Assembly (NCBI RefSeq): GCF_049800675.1
Contig: NZ_JBLOOT010000006.1
Location: 62,001-126,000 of the forward strand
Reading direction: 5' to 3'
From: Cauispirillum nitrogeniifigens
GTDB lineage: Bacteria > Pseudomonadota > Alphaproteobacteria > Rhodospirillales > Rhodospirillaceae
Length of the DNA stretch: 64,000 nucleotides
Under the pieces are notes generated by a model. That model was not told where the DNA came from and searched no databases. It was given only the letters and a program-made list of their open reading frames with translations. Positions 28,063-36,559 of the stretch are shown piece by piece (position 1 is the first letter of the stretch; each line of letters starts with the position of its first letter). A program made the position numbers and the translations under genes.

Positions 28063-28203
28063 CCACCAAGACACCAAGGCACAATGGGGCCGTGCCGAAG
28101 GGTGTGGCGTCTAGGCCGCGCGCAGCGCCGTGGCAAACCTGTAGTCGTTTATTCGCCTGCGGCGCAGCCTCCGCACCGTCTTGGAGCCTTGGTGTCTTGG
28201 TGG
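28063..28203. repeat. Intergenic inverted-repeat element with 18-bp perfect arms
   Basis: CCACCAAGACACCAAGGC at 28063-28080 is exactly complementary to 28186-28203, enclosing about 105 bp of non-coding sequence. It occupies the whole gap between two convergent genes, so it may end transcription in both directions or be the remnant of a small non-autonomous element. Confidence 0.75.
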
Positions 28204-28219
28204 TTTCCCAAAGCCACCC

Positions 28220-29053
28220 TCAAACCTTCGCCATTCCCAGCCGCTCTTCCGCCGCGTTCAGGGCGGCGTGCAGGGCCTGGAGGGCGGCCACGCCCTCGTG
28301 GCCGACTTCGGCTTCCAGGGCGGCGGGGTCGTCGCGCAGGCGGCGGCGCAGGTCTTTGTAGAGGGCCGACAGCAGGGCGACGGCCTTGCGCTCGCCCATG
28401 GCCCAGACCACCGACCCGTCCTCGGGCGGGCGCGGGCCGAGGTGGCTGTTGATGACGCTGACCATCCACTGCACCCGCTTGTCGAACTGTGCGAAGTATC
28501 CGGCGATGATGGCCAGGACGCGGTCCATGTGCAGTTCCACGTCGGGTTCGTGGGCCACCATGTCCCAGTTCACCGGCAGGGAGCCCGACGCGCGCAGGCG
28601 TTCGACGTGGGCGCGGGTGATCTCCTCCGCCTCGTGATAGGCGTCGAAACCGATCATGGTGACGACGGCGGTCATCAGGCCGGGGATCAGGCGCCGCGAC
28701 AGCACCGCCCCGTCGCTCACCCCGTCGTCGCCGCTGCGCGCCGGCAGCAGGTGGGCGAAGCGCTTGACCAGCAGGCGCTCGAACGGATGGCGGCGGCGCT
28801 CGTCCCACATCAGGGCATTGTGCAGCGACAGGCAGAACTTGGGCGGCTGGGCATTGGAGCGGTGACGCTCCAGGAAGGCGTCGGCCAGCGCCCGCAGGGC
28901 GGCGACGTCCAGCTTGCCCTGCTGCCGGGCGGCCTCTTCCTCAAGGCCCCGCACGAACTCCATGATGAGCGCGTGGCTCATGTCGATGGGGCAATTGTCG
29001 TCGGTCTGGAAGTCGCACAGGCCGGCGGGCGCAGTCTTTGTCGCCTCGCTCAT
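28220..29053 (-). CDS. Conserved-looking protein of unknown function
   Basis: A 277-residue soluble protein I cannot assign. It has no signal peptide or membrane segment and is mostly helical by appearance, with several His and Cys residues near the N-terminus (GLCDFQTDDNCPIDMSHALIMEF). Other notable segments are FCLSLHNALMWDERRRHPFERLLVKRFAHLLP, AVVTMIGFDAYHEAEEITRAH and ELHMDRVLAIIAGYFAQFDKRVQWMVSVINSH. It is codon-rich in GC3 like its neighbours, so it is a real gene. Divergent from nadE with 198 bp between. Confidence 0.75.
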   Translation of the reverse strand: MSEATKTAPAGLCDFQTDDNCPIDMSHALIMEFVRGLEEEAARQQGKLDVAALRALADAFLERHRSNAQPPKFCLSLHNALMWDERRRHPFERLLVKRFAHLLPARSGDDGVSDGAVLSRRLIPGLMTAVVTMIGFDAYHEAEEITRAHVERLRASGSLPVNWDMVAHEPDVELHMDRVLAIIAGYFAQFDKRVQWMVSVINSHLGPRPPEDGSVVWAMGERKAVALLSALYKDLRRRLRDDPAALEAEVGHEGVAALQALHAALNAAEERLGMAKV

Positions 29054-29187
29054 GATTTTCCGCCCTTCAGGATTAAGGCATTTTTGCGCCGCTTTCCCTC
29101 ACTATCCTCCAGGTTTGCGCGGCTTGCAATGGTCGGCCCGTGGAGTGCGACGCGGTAGCCATGTTGCGGGTGCGAAGGTGCGGCGCG

Positions 29188-29216
29188 TTGACACCGCCCC
29201 GCCCGCCCCATAGCTT
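29188..29216 (+). promoter_or_regulatory. Probable sigma-70 promoter of nadE
   Basis: TTGACA at 29188-29193 and TAGCTT at 29211-29216 are 17 bp apart and about 36 bp upstream of the nadE start codon. The -10 box is imperfect. Confidence 0.5.
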
Positions 29217-29251
29217 CGCAGACATGTTCTCTCCGCAGGCGTCCGCGCACC

Positions 29252-30916
29252 ATGGCTGAACCCTTCGTTCTTTCGCTCGCCCAGCTCAATCCCGTCGTCG
29301 GCGACGTCGACGGCAACCTCGCCAAGGTGCGGGCGGCGCGGGCGCATGCCGCGGCCGCCGGGGCGCAGGTGGTGGTCACGCCGGAACTGGTCCTCAGCGG
29401 CTATCCGCCCGAGGATCTGGTCTACCGCCAGTCCTTCCTGACCCGTTGCGAGGACGCCGCCCGCGCCCTGGCGGCCGACACCGCCGACGGCGGGCCGGCG
29501 GTGGTCCTGGGCACGCCCTGGCGGATCGACGGCCACACCCACAACGCCTGCCTGGTGCTGGCCGAGGGGCGCATCAAGGCCACGGTCCTCAAGCACCATC
29601 TGCCCAACTACGGAGTCTTCGACGAGGCCCGCGTGTTCACTCCCGGCCGTATCCCCGGCCCGGTGGAGGTCGCCGGCGTGCGCCTGGGCGTGCTGGTGTG
29701 CGAGGACATGTGGTTCCCCGACGTCGCCGAGACGCTGGCCGAGACGGGGGCGGAGATCCTGGTGGTGCCCAACGGCTCGCCGTTCGAGATCCGCAAGGCC
29801 GACCAGCGCATGAACCACGCCGCCGCCCGCGTCGGCGAAACCGGCCTGCCGCTGGTCTACGTCAACCAGATCGGCGGCCAGGACGAACTGGTGTTCGACG
29901 GCGCGTCCTTCGTGCTCGACGCCGACTTCACCCTGCGCCACGCCGCGCCGGTGTGGCGGGAGGCGGTGACGACCACCACCTGGGACAAGGGCGCCGATGG
30001 CGCGTGGCGCTGCCGCCAGGGCGATATCGCCCCGGCCCAGGACGCTACCGAGTCCGTCTATCAGGCCATGATGCTGGGCCTGCGCGACTACGTAGCCAAG
30101 AACGGCTTCCCCGGCGTTCTGCTCGGCCTGTCGGGCGGCATCGACAGCGCACTGTCGGCGGCGGTGGCGGTGGATGCCCTGGGGGCCGACAAGGTCCACT
30201 GCGTCATGATGCCGTCGCCCTATACCTCGCGCGAGAGCCTGGAGGATGCGGCGGAGTGTGTGCGCCTGCTCGGCTGCCGCCTGGACGAGATCAATATCGG
30301 CCCGGCGATGGATGCCTTCGCCGGGATGCTCGGCCCCCACTTCGCGGGGCGGTCGCCCGACATCACCGAGGAAAACATCCAATCCCGCGCCCGTGGCGTG
30401 ACCTTGATGGGCCTGTCCAACAAGTTCGGGCACATGGTCCTGTCGACCGGCAACAAGTCGGAGATGAGCGTCGGCTACGCCACCCTCTACGGCGACATGT
30501 GCGGCGGCTATTCGGTGCTGAAGGACGTCTACAAGACCATGGTCTTCGCGGTGTCGGAATGGCGCAACGCCCACCGGCCCGACGGCGCCCTGGGGCCGGA
30601 CGGCATGGTCATGCCCGAGCGCGTCATCACCAAGCCGCCGAGCGCCGAACTGCGCCCCGATCAGAAGGACGAGGACAGCCTGCCGCCCTATGCGGTGCTG
30701 GACGCCATCCTCGAAGGGCTGATCGAACACCAGAAGGCGGTGTCCCAACTGGTCGCCGAGGGCTTCGACGAGGCCACCGTGGACCGCGTCTGGACCCTGC
30801 TCAACCGCGCCGAATACAAGCGCCGCCAGGCCCCGCCGGGGGTCAAGATCGGCCTGCGCTCCTTCGGCCGTGAACGCCGCTATCCCATCACCAACGCTTA
30901 TGTCGGGTCCCGCTAG
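29252..30916 (+). CDS. nadE: Glutamine-dependent NAD+ synthase
   Basis: A 554-residue two-domain enzyme that makes NAD from deamido-NAD with ATP and glutamine. The N-terminal nitrilase-type amidase shows the triad in VTPELVLSGYPPED (Glu), LKHHLPNYGVFDEARVF (Lys) and LGVLVCEDMWFPD (Cys). The C-terminal synthetase has the ATP pyrophosphatase loop LLGLSGGIDSALSAAVAVDALG, and STGNKSEMSVGYATLYGDMCGG. First gene of a pair with gltX, which starts two bases after the nadE stop. Confidence 0.95.
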   Translation: MAEPFVLSLAQLNPVVGDVDGNLAKVRAARAHAAAAGAQVVVTPELVLSGYPPEDLVYRQSFLTRCEDAARALAADTADGGPAVVLGTPWRIDGHTHNACLVLAEGRIKATVLKHHLPNYGVFDEARVFTPGRIPGPVEVAGVRLGVLVCEDMWFPDVAETLAETGAEILVVPNGSPFEIRKADQRMNHAAARVGETGLPLVYVNQIGGQDELVFDGASFVLDADFTLRHAAPVWREAVTTTTWDKGADGAWRCRQGDIAPAQDATESVYQAMMLGLRDYVAKNGFPGVLLGLSGGIDSALSAAVAVDALGADKVHCVMMPSPYTSRESLEDAAECVRLLGCRLDEINIGPAMDAFAGMLGPHFAGRSPDITEENIQSRARGVTLMGLSNKFGHMVLSTGNKSEMSVGYATLYGDMCGGYSVLKDVYKTMVFAVSEWRNAHRPDGALGPDGMVMPERVITKPPSAELRPDQKDEDSLPPYAVLDAILEGLIEHQKAVSQLVAEGFDEATVDRVWTLLNRAEYKRRQAPPGVKIGLRSFGRERRYPITNAYVGSR

Positions 30917-30918
30917 AC

Positions 30919-32250
30919 ATGCTTCTGCGCTTCGCTCCCTCGCCCACCGGGCTGCTGCATGTCGGCAACGCCCGCGTGGCCCTGGTCAACTTCCTGCTGG
31001 CCGGGGGGCAGCCCGACAATCTCGTGCTGCGCTTCGATGACACCGACGCCGGGCGGTCGCGCCAGGAGTACGTGGACGGCATCATCCGCGACCTGCACTG
31101 GCTGGGCATCCGCTGGCAGGAGGAGGTGTTCCAGTCGCAGCGCCTGGACCTCTATCAGGCCGCCGCCGAACGGCTGATCGACGCCGGACGCCTGTATCCC
31201 TGCTACGAGACGGCCGAGGACCTGGAGTACATGCGCCGGCGCCTGCGGGCGCGCGGCCTGCCGCCGATCTATGACCGCTCCGCCCTGAAGCTGAGCGACG
31301 CCGACCGCGCGAAGCTGGAGGCCGAGGGCCGCAAGCCGCACTGGCGCTTCAAGCTGGCCGAGGGCACCATCGCCTGGACCGATCTGGTGCGCGGGGAGTG
31401 TCGCTACGAGGCCGGACACCTGGCCGACCCGGTGCTGATCCGCGAGGACGGCACGTTCCTCTACATGCTGCCGTCGGCGGTGGACGACGCCGACCTGGGC
31501 ATCACCCACGTCATCCGCGGCGAGGACCACGTCACCAACACCGCCGTGCAGATCCAGATCTTCGAGGCCCTGGGCGCGCCGCCGCCGGCCTTCGCCCACC
31601 TGCCGCTGCTGCTGGACGACGAGGGCAAGGGCCTGTCCAAGCGCCTGGGCAGCCTGAGCCTGTCCGACCTGCGCGAGCAGGGCCTGGAGCCCATGGCCGT
31701 CAACGCCCTGCTGGCCCGCCTGGGGACATCGGAGCCGATCGAGCCGTTCGACGACATCGACCAACTGGTCGCCGACTTCTCCATGGACCGCTTCGGCCGC
31801 GCCGCGCCGCGCTTCGACCCGGCGGAGCTGGAGCGCCTCAACCAGCGCATCATCCACGCCCTGCCGTGGGAGCCGGCCCAGGCCCGCCTGCGCGCCCTGG
31901 GCTGCGACCACGCCGACGAGCCGTTCTGGGAGGCCGTGCGCGGCAACCTCACCGTGATGGCCGGGGCGGTGGAGTGGTACCGCGTCGTCCACGGCCCGTT
32001 CGAGGGGGCTGAGGTGGAGGAGGCGGATCGGGCGTTCCTGGCCCAGGCCCTGGCCGCGCTGCCGCAGGAACCGTGGGACGGCGCCACCTGGAAGGCGTGG
32101 ACGGAAAGCCTCAAGGCCGCCACCGGGCGCAAGGGCAAGACCCTGTTCCTGCCCCTGCGCCGGGCCCTGACGGGCCGCGACCACGGCCCGGAGATGTCGG
32201 CCCTGCTGCCGCTGGTCGGTCGCAAGCGCGCGGCGGAGCGGCTGGCGTAG
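30919..32250 (+). CDS. gltX: Glutamate--tRNA ligase
   Basis: A 443-residue class I aminoacyl-tRNA synthetase. The HIGH-type motif is FAPSPTGLLHVGNAR (here HVGN), and the KMSKS-type motif is KGLSKRLG. ITHVIRGEDHVTNT and FAHLPLLLDDEGK are conserved catalytic-domain segments. Alphaproteobacteria often carry two GltX proteins of different specificity, and I cannot tell from one window which this is. The last residue of HIGH being Asn is unusual. Followed by a 126-bp palindromic element. Confidence 0.92.
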   Translation: MLLRFAPSPTGLLHVGNARVALVNFLLAGGQPDNLVLRFDDTDAGRSRQEYVDGIIRDLHWLGIRWQEEVFQSQRLDLYQAAAERLIDAGRLYPCYETAEDLEYMRRRLRARGLPPIYDRSALKLSDADRAKLEAEGRKPHWRFKLAEGTIAWTDLVRGECRYEAGHLADPVLIREDGTFLYMLPSAVDDADLGITHVIRGEDHVTNTAVQIQIFEALGAPPPAFAHLPLLLDDEGKGLSKRLGSLSLSDLREQGLEPMAVNALLARLGTSEPIEPFDDIDQLVADFSMDRFGRAAPRFDPAELERLNQRIIHALPWEPAQARLRALGCDHADEPFWEAVRGNLTVMAGAVEWYRVVHGPFEGAEVEEADRAFLAQALAALPQEPWDGATWKAWTESLKAATGRKGKTLFLPLRRALTGRDHGPEMSALLPLVGRKRAAERLA

Positions 32251-32268
32251 GGGGCTGGCGGCGCCTTG

Positions 32269-32394
32269 ATACCGCCCGGCTTATGAAACGACCCTCCGGG
32301 CCGTTTCATGCCGAGGCGGTGACGCTCATGCGCCGCGCGGGCTTGCCGGCCGGCGAGCGGTACTTCGCAGGCTTCTTCATCCGCCGGCCGGTAT
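32269..32394. repeat. 126-bp palindromic element, copy 1
   Basis: A 126-bp sequence repeated at 55202-55327 in the same orientation with 12 differences counted by eye. The ends are inverted (ATACCGCCCGG against CCGGCCGGTAT, one mismatch), and an internal hairpin at 32283-32309 pairs ATGAAACG with CGTTTCAT. It fills the gap between convergent gltX and the glutathione S-transferase gene, ending exactly one base before the latter's stop codon. An open frame from 32283 (MKRPSGPFHAEA) is shared by both copies but has no ribosome site. Confidence 0.88.
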
Positions 32395-33060
32395 TTACGG
32401 CTCGAACTCGGGGATGACCCAGGGTTCCTTGTGGGCGGCCTCGATCCACTCGCGCATCAGCGGGTGGTCCATGATGGCGTCGACATAGGCCGCCGCCGCC
32501 GGGTTGAGCTTCACGCCATAGGTCCAGAAGCGCGTCGCCACCGGGGCGTACATGCAGTCCGCCCCGGAGAAGGCGCCGAACAGGAACGGGCCGTCGGCGC
32601 CGTAGTCGGTGCGGCACAGGGTCCAGATGTCCTGGATGCGCGCGATGTTGGCCTCCACCTGCGCCCGCTCGGCCGGGTCGTCGGGCCAGCCCCGGCCGAC
32701 GAGCCGCTGGCGCACGCTCATGCCCATGTTCCGGCGCAGCGGCAGGAAGCCGGAATGCATCTCCGCCGCCACCGACCGCGCCACCGCGCGGGCCGTGGCG
32801 TCGGTCGGCCACAGGCGGCCGGCGGGAGCCTGTTCGGCCGCCCATTCGATCAGGGCCAGGCTGTCCCAGATGGCGACGGCGCCATCGTGCAGGCACGGCA
32901 CCTGGCCGCTCGGGCTGAACTCCAGGATCCGCGCCTTGGTGTCGGGCTGGCGCAGGGGGACGACGATCTCCTGGAACTCCACCCCGGCGTGGCGCAGGGC
33001 GAGCCAGCCGCGCAGGGACCAGGAGGAGTAGGCCTTGTTGCCGATCATCAGGCGTCGCAT
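32395..33060 (-). CDS. Glutathione S-transferase family protein
   Basis: A 221-residue cytosolic protein. The N-terminal thioredoxin-like domain begins MRRLMIGNKAYSSWSLRGWLAL and includes the glutathione-binding SPSGQVPCLHDGAVAIWDSLALIEWAA. The C-terminal helical domain holds FGAFSGADCMYAPVATRF. The Ser-Ser-Trp-Ser pattern near residue 12 suggests a Ser-type catalytic residue. Substrate unknown. Its stop codon abuts the palindromic element. Confidence 0.88.
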   Translation of the reverse strand: MRRLMIGNKAYSSWSLRGWLALRHAGVEFQEIVVPLRQPDTKARILEFSPSGQVPCLHDGAVAIWDSLALIEWAAEQAPAGRLWPTDATARAVARSVAAEMHSGFLPLRRNMGMSVRQRLVGRGWPDDPAERAQVEANIARIQDIWTLCRTDYGADGPFLFGAFSGADCMYAPVATRFWTYGVKLNPAAAAYVDAIMDHPLMREWIEAAHKEPWVIPEFEP

Positions 33061-33289
33061 CGTTGTCCTCTCCCAGCGGAAAAAAGTACGCGGGCGATGA
33101 TGCCGCCGACGAAGATTTGTTGCAACAGACCTACCGCTTTTGGTGTAGTGAGTAGGATGACCCTTCCGTTTGAACCTTGCCCAAAGAGGTATGGCTTAGG
33201 AGGGCGGGTTGCTGCACCCTTGCCGCCCGATTGCAGCCGGCAGTAGGCGACCCGGGGGCGACGGGGGATGGAAAAGGTTCGGGGCACCC

Positions 33290-36200
33290 ATGCTTGAAAT
33301 CCTGCTGGTAGAGGACAACGAGGTGTTCGCGCGTCTGGTCGAGGGGCTCCTCACCCAGACGCGGCCCGGCGGATTTGCGGTGCACATTCGTTCCGACCTG
33401 ACCACCGCCACGGCGGCCGTGGCCGCCACCCGCTACGACGCCATCGTCCTCGATCTCTCGCTGCCCGAGGCGGAGGGCCTGGAGACGCTGCGCCGCATGA
33501 TGGCCGCCGCGCCGGGCACGCCGGTGGTGGTGCTGACCGCCCTGAACGACGAGCAGATGGCCCTGGAGGCGGTCCGCAACGGGGCGCAGGACTACCTGAT
33601 CAAGACCCAGCTTTCCGGCGCCGGGCTGCGCCGGTCGCTGCTCTATGCCGTGGAGCGGCGCGCCGTCCTGGAAGGCATGGGCGAGGAGGGCGGCATCCTT
33701 GAAGGGCTGCTCAACAGCATGTACGCCGCCGCCGGGGTGCTGACCGTGGTGCGGGACGCCAGCGGCGCGGCGCGCGACTTCCGCTGGCGGCTGGGCAACG
33801 CCGCCTGCCGCGCCGTCCTGGGGCTGGCCGCCCGCGATCTGGTCGGGCAGAGCCTGCGGGACGTGCTGCCGGACCTGGCCTCCGGGCCGGTGGTGGAGGG
33901 GCTGGTCCGCGTCGCCAACGGGCAGGGCAGCCTGGACATCGAACATGCCATGACCCGCGACGGCGCGCCCGTGTGGCTGCGCGTGGCCGCCGCGCCCATG
34001 GGCGACGGCGTGGCCGTGACCATGTCCGACATCACCGCCCGCAAGACCCAGGAAACCGCCCTGGTCGAGGCGCTGGACAAGGCCGAGCGCGCCGACCGCG
34101 CCAAGAGCCACATGATCGCCGCCCTCAGCCACGGCGTGCGCATCCCGCTCAACTCCATCATCGGCTTTGCCGAGTTGATGGAGAACGAACTTTTGGGGCC
34201 GCTCAACCACCCGCAATACCGGGCCTACGTCAAGGACATCGCGGCGTCGGCGCACCAACTGGTGGACGTGGTCGAGGACCTGCTGGAGCCGGCCCGCTTC
34301 GAGGTCCTGGCCCGCCTGGAGAGCGGCTCGCGCCAGCTCATCGACCTTCAGCCGGACCTCATCTGCGTGTGCCGCGACGGCATCGTCACGCTGATGAACG
34401 CCGCCGGCGCCGCCATGGTCGGCGCGCAGTCGGCCCAGGCCTGCGTCGGCCAGACCTTCGAATCCTTCGCCCACCCGGACTACCAGCCCATCGTCGGCGA
34501 GGGGCTGCGCCATCTCATCGCCGAACGCAACCGCGTGCCGATGAAGCTGCGCGCCGCCGACGGCCGCGAGGTCCACGTCGAGATCGCCGCCACCCGCTTC
34601 CGGGGCGACGACGGCGCCGACGCGGTGCTGGTGGTGGCCCGCGACGTCACCGAACGCCAGATCGCCACCCGCGCCATCATCCAGCGCGAGGAACGCCTGC
34701 GCCGCATCATGGAAACCATGGTCGACGGTCTGGTCATCATCGACGAACGCGGCATCATCGAGACGTTCAACCGCGCCGCCGAGCGCATCTTCGGCTACAA
34801 GGCCCGCGAGGTCGTCGGCGCCCCGGTCAACATCCTGATGCCGGAGGAGGAAGGCGAGGTCCACCAGGACTACGTCAACGCCTTCCTGGCCACCGGGGTC
34901 AGCACCGTCATGGGCGGCGGGCGCGAGGTCATGGGCCGGCGCAAGGATGGTTCCCACTTCCCGCTGGACCTGGCGCTGTCGGCCCTGCGCATCGGCGACC
35001 AGCGGCTGTTCATCGGCGTGCTGCGCGACATCTCCGAACGCAAGGCGGCGGAGGAGCGGCTGCGCTTCCTGGCCACCCGCGACCACCTGACCGGCCTGCC
35101 CAACCGCGCCGCCTTCCGCGACCGGCTGGAGGAGGCGCTGGAGGGGGCCAAGCGCAACAGCTACCTCGTCGGCGTGCTGTTCATCGACCTCGACCACTTC
35201 AAGCACATCAACGACAGCCTCGGCCATTCGGTGGGCGACCGGGTGCTCCAGGCGGTGGGCAAGCGCCTGGAGGCTTACGTGCGGCCCGGCGATACCGTGG
35301 CCCACCTGGCCGGCGACGAGTTCACCGTCATCCTCGACCGCCTCCGGGACCCGCAGGACGCGGCGCGCATCGCCTCCCATCTGCTCGACCATCTGTCGCA
35401 GCCGTTCGAGGTGGACGGGCGCGAGATCTTCACCTCGGGCTCCATCGGCATCGTCATCTACCCCGACAACGCCGAGAACACCGTCAACCTGATGCGCAAC
35501 GTGGACACCGCGGTGAACCACGCCAAGAAGCAGGGCCGCAACACCTTCCAGTTCTATACGGAGAAGCTGTCGGACGTGATGGTCCGGCGCCTGCAAATCG
35601 AGAACGGCCTGCGCCGCGCCCTGGAGCGCAACGAGCTGAAGGTGGTCTACCAGCCCAAGGTCGACCTGGAGACGGCCGAGGTGATCGGCGCCGAGGCCCT
35701 GCTGCGCTGGAGCAGCGCCGACCTGGGCTTCGTCTCGCCGGCGGAGTTCATTCCGGTGGCCGAGGAAACCGGCCTGATCGTGCCCATCGGCGAATGGGTG
35801 CTGTCGGAGGTCTGCGGCCAGATCGGCCGCTGGATGGACAGCGGCCGGGTGACGGTGCCGGTGGCGGTCAACCTGTCCGCCCGCCAGTTCCGCCAGTCCG
35901 ACCTGACCGCCCGCATCACCGAGATTCTGGAACGGTCGGGCATCAGTTCCGAACTGCTGGAACTGGAACTGACCGAAAGCACCCTGGTGGAGAACGCCGA
36001 CGAGGCCATTCAGGCGCTGTGGGGCCTCAAGGGCCTGGGCATCCGCCTGTCGATCGACGATTTCGGCACCGGCTATTCGTCGCTGAGCTACCTCAAGCGC
36101 TTCCCCATCGATGCCCTGAAGGTCGACCAGTCCTTCGTCCGCGACATTCCCGACAGCATGGACGACATGGCCATCACCAAGGCCATCATCTCCATGGGCC

Positions 36201-36412
36201 GGTCGCTCGACCTCAAGCTGGTGGCCGAGGGCGTCGAGACGCTGGAGCAGGTGGAGTTCCTGCGCGCCAACGGCTGCCGCATCGTCCAGGGCTACTACTT
36301 CTCCAAGCCGGTGGCCGCCGCCGACTTCGCCGCCTTCGTCGAAAACTTCGAGGAGGAGGGCGCGGCCGCCCTGCGCGCCTTCAACGCCCGCAGCCGGGTG
36401 CCGGCGGCGTAG
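33290..36412 (+). CDS. Response-regulator/PAS/HisKA/GGDEF/EAL multidomain signalling protein
   Basis: A protein of 1,040 residues. Order: receiver domain (about 1-120; EILLVEDNEVFARL, phospho-acceptor Asp in AIVLDLSLPEAEG, Lys in YLIKTQ), a PAS-like region (about 145-260), a HisKA-like helical pair (about 270-330; the H-box reads ALSHGVRIPLNSIIGFAELM), two PAS domains (about 340-450 and 470-590), GGDEF (about 600-760; signature LAGDEFTVIL, so AGDEF) and EAL (about 780-1020; GAEALLRW, DDFGTGYSSLSYLKRFPID). No HATPase domain follows HisKA, so it cannot be a complete kinase. It may make or break cyclic-di-GMP under phosphorelay control. The ATG at 33290 is directly before the receiver domain. 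Confidence 0.9.
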   Translation: MLEILLVEDNEVFARLVEGLLTQTRPGGFAVHIRSDLTTATAAVAATRYDAIVLDLSLPEAEGLETLRRMMAAAPGTPVVVLTALNDEQMALEAVRNGAQDYLIKTQLSGAGLRRSLLYAVERRAVLEGMGEEGGILEGLLNSMYAAAGVLTVVRDASGAARDFRWRLGNAACRAVLGLAARDLVGQSLRDVLPDLASGPVVEGLVRVANGQGSLDIEHAMTRDGAPVWLRVAAAPMGDGVAVTMSDITARKTQETALVEALDKAERADRAKSHMIAALSHGVRIPLNSIIGFAELMENELLGPLNHPQYRAYVKDIAASAHQLVDVVEDLLEPARFEVLARLESGSRQLIDLQPDLICVCRDGIVTLMNAAGAAMVGAQSAQACVGQTFESFAHPDYQPIVGEGLRHLIAERNRVPMKLRAADGREVHVEIAATRFRGDDGADAVLVVARDVTERQIATRAIIQREERLRRIMETMVDGLVIIDERGIIETFNRAAERIFGYKAREVVGAPVNILMPEEEGEVHQDYVNAFLATGVSTVMGGGREVMGRRKDGSHFPLDLALSALRIGDQRLFIGVLRDISERKAAEERLRFLATRDHLTGLPNRAAFRDRLEEALEGAKRNSYLVGVLFIDLDHFKHINDSLGHSVGDRVLQAVGKRLEAYVRPGDTVAHLAGDEFTVILDRLRDPQDAARIASHLLDHLSQPFEVDGREIFTSGSIGIVIYPDNAENTVNLMRNVDTAVNHAKKQGRNTFQFYTEKLSDVMVRRLQIENGLRRALERNELKVVYQPKVDLETAEVIGAEALLRWSSADLGFVSPAEFIPVAEETGLIVPIGEWVLSEVCGQIGRWMDSGRVTVPVAVNLSARQFRQSDLTARITEILERSGISSELLELELTESTLVENADEAIQALWGLKGLGIRLSIDDFGTGYSSLSYLKRFPIDALKVDQSFVRDIPDSMDDMAITKAIISMGRSLDLKLVAEGVETLEQVEFLRANGCRIVQGYYFSKPVAAADFAAFVENFEEEGAAALRAFNARSRVPAA

Positions 36413-36559
36413 GCGGGCGGTCTGCCCCGCATACGCCGGCATACGCCGCCTTGCCGCTTGAGCCAGCGCGCGGGGTGGTGCATTCTTCGCCCCTTCGGCA
36501 CAAGTTGAGGGTTGCCCGCCCGGAATGGCCGGCAGGGCGTGGGGAATTGGTGGAGTTCG

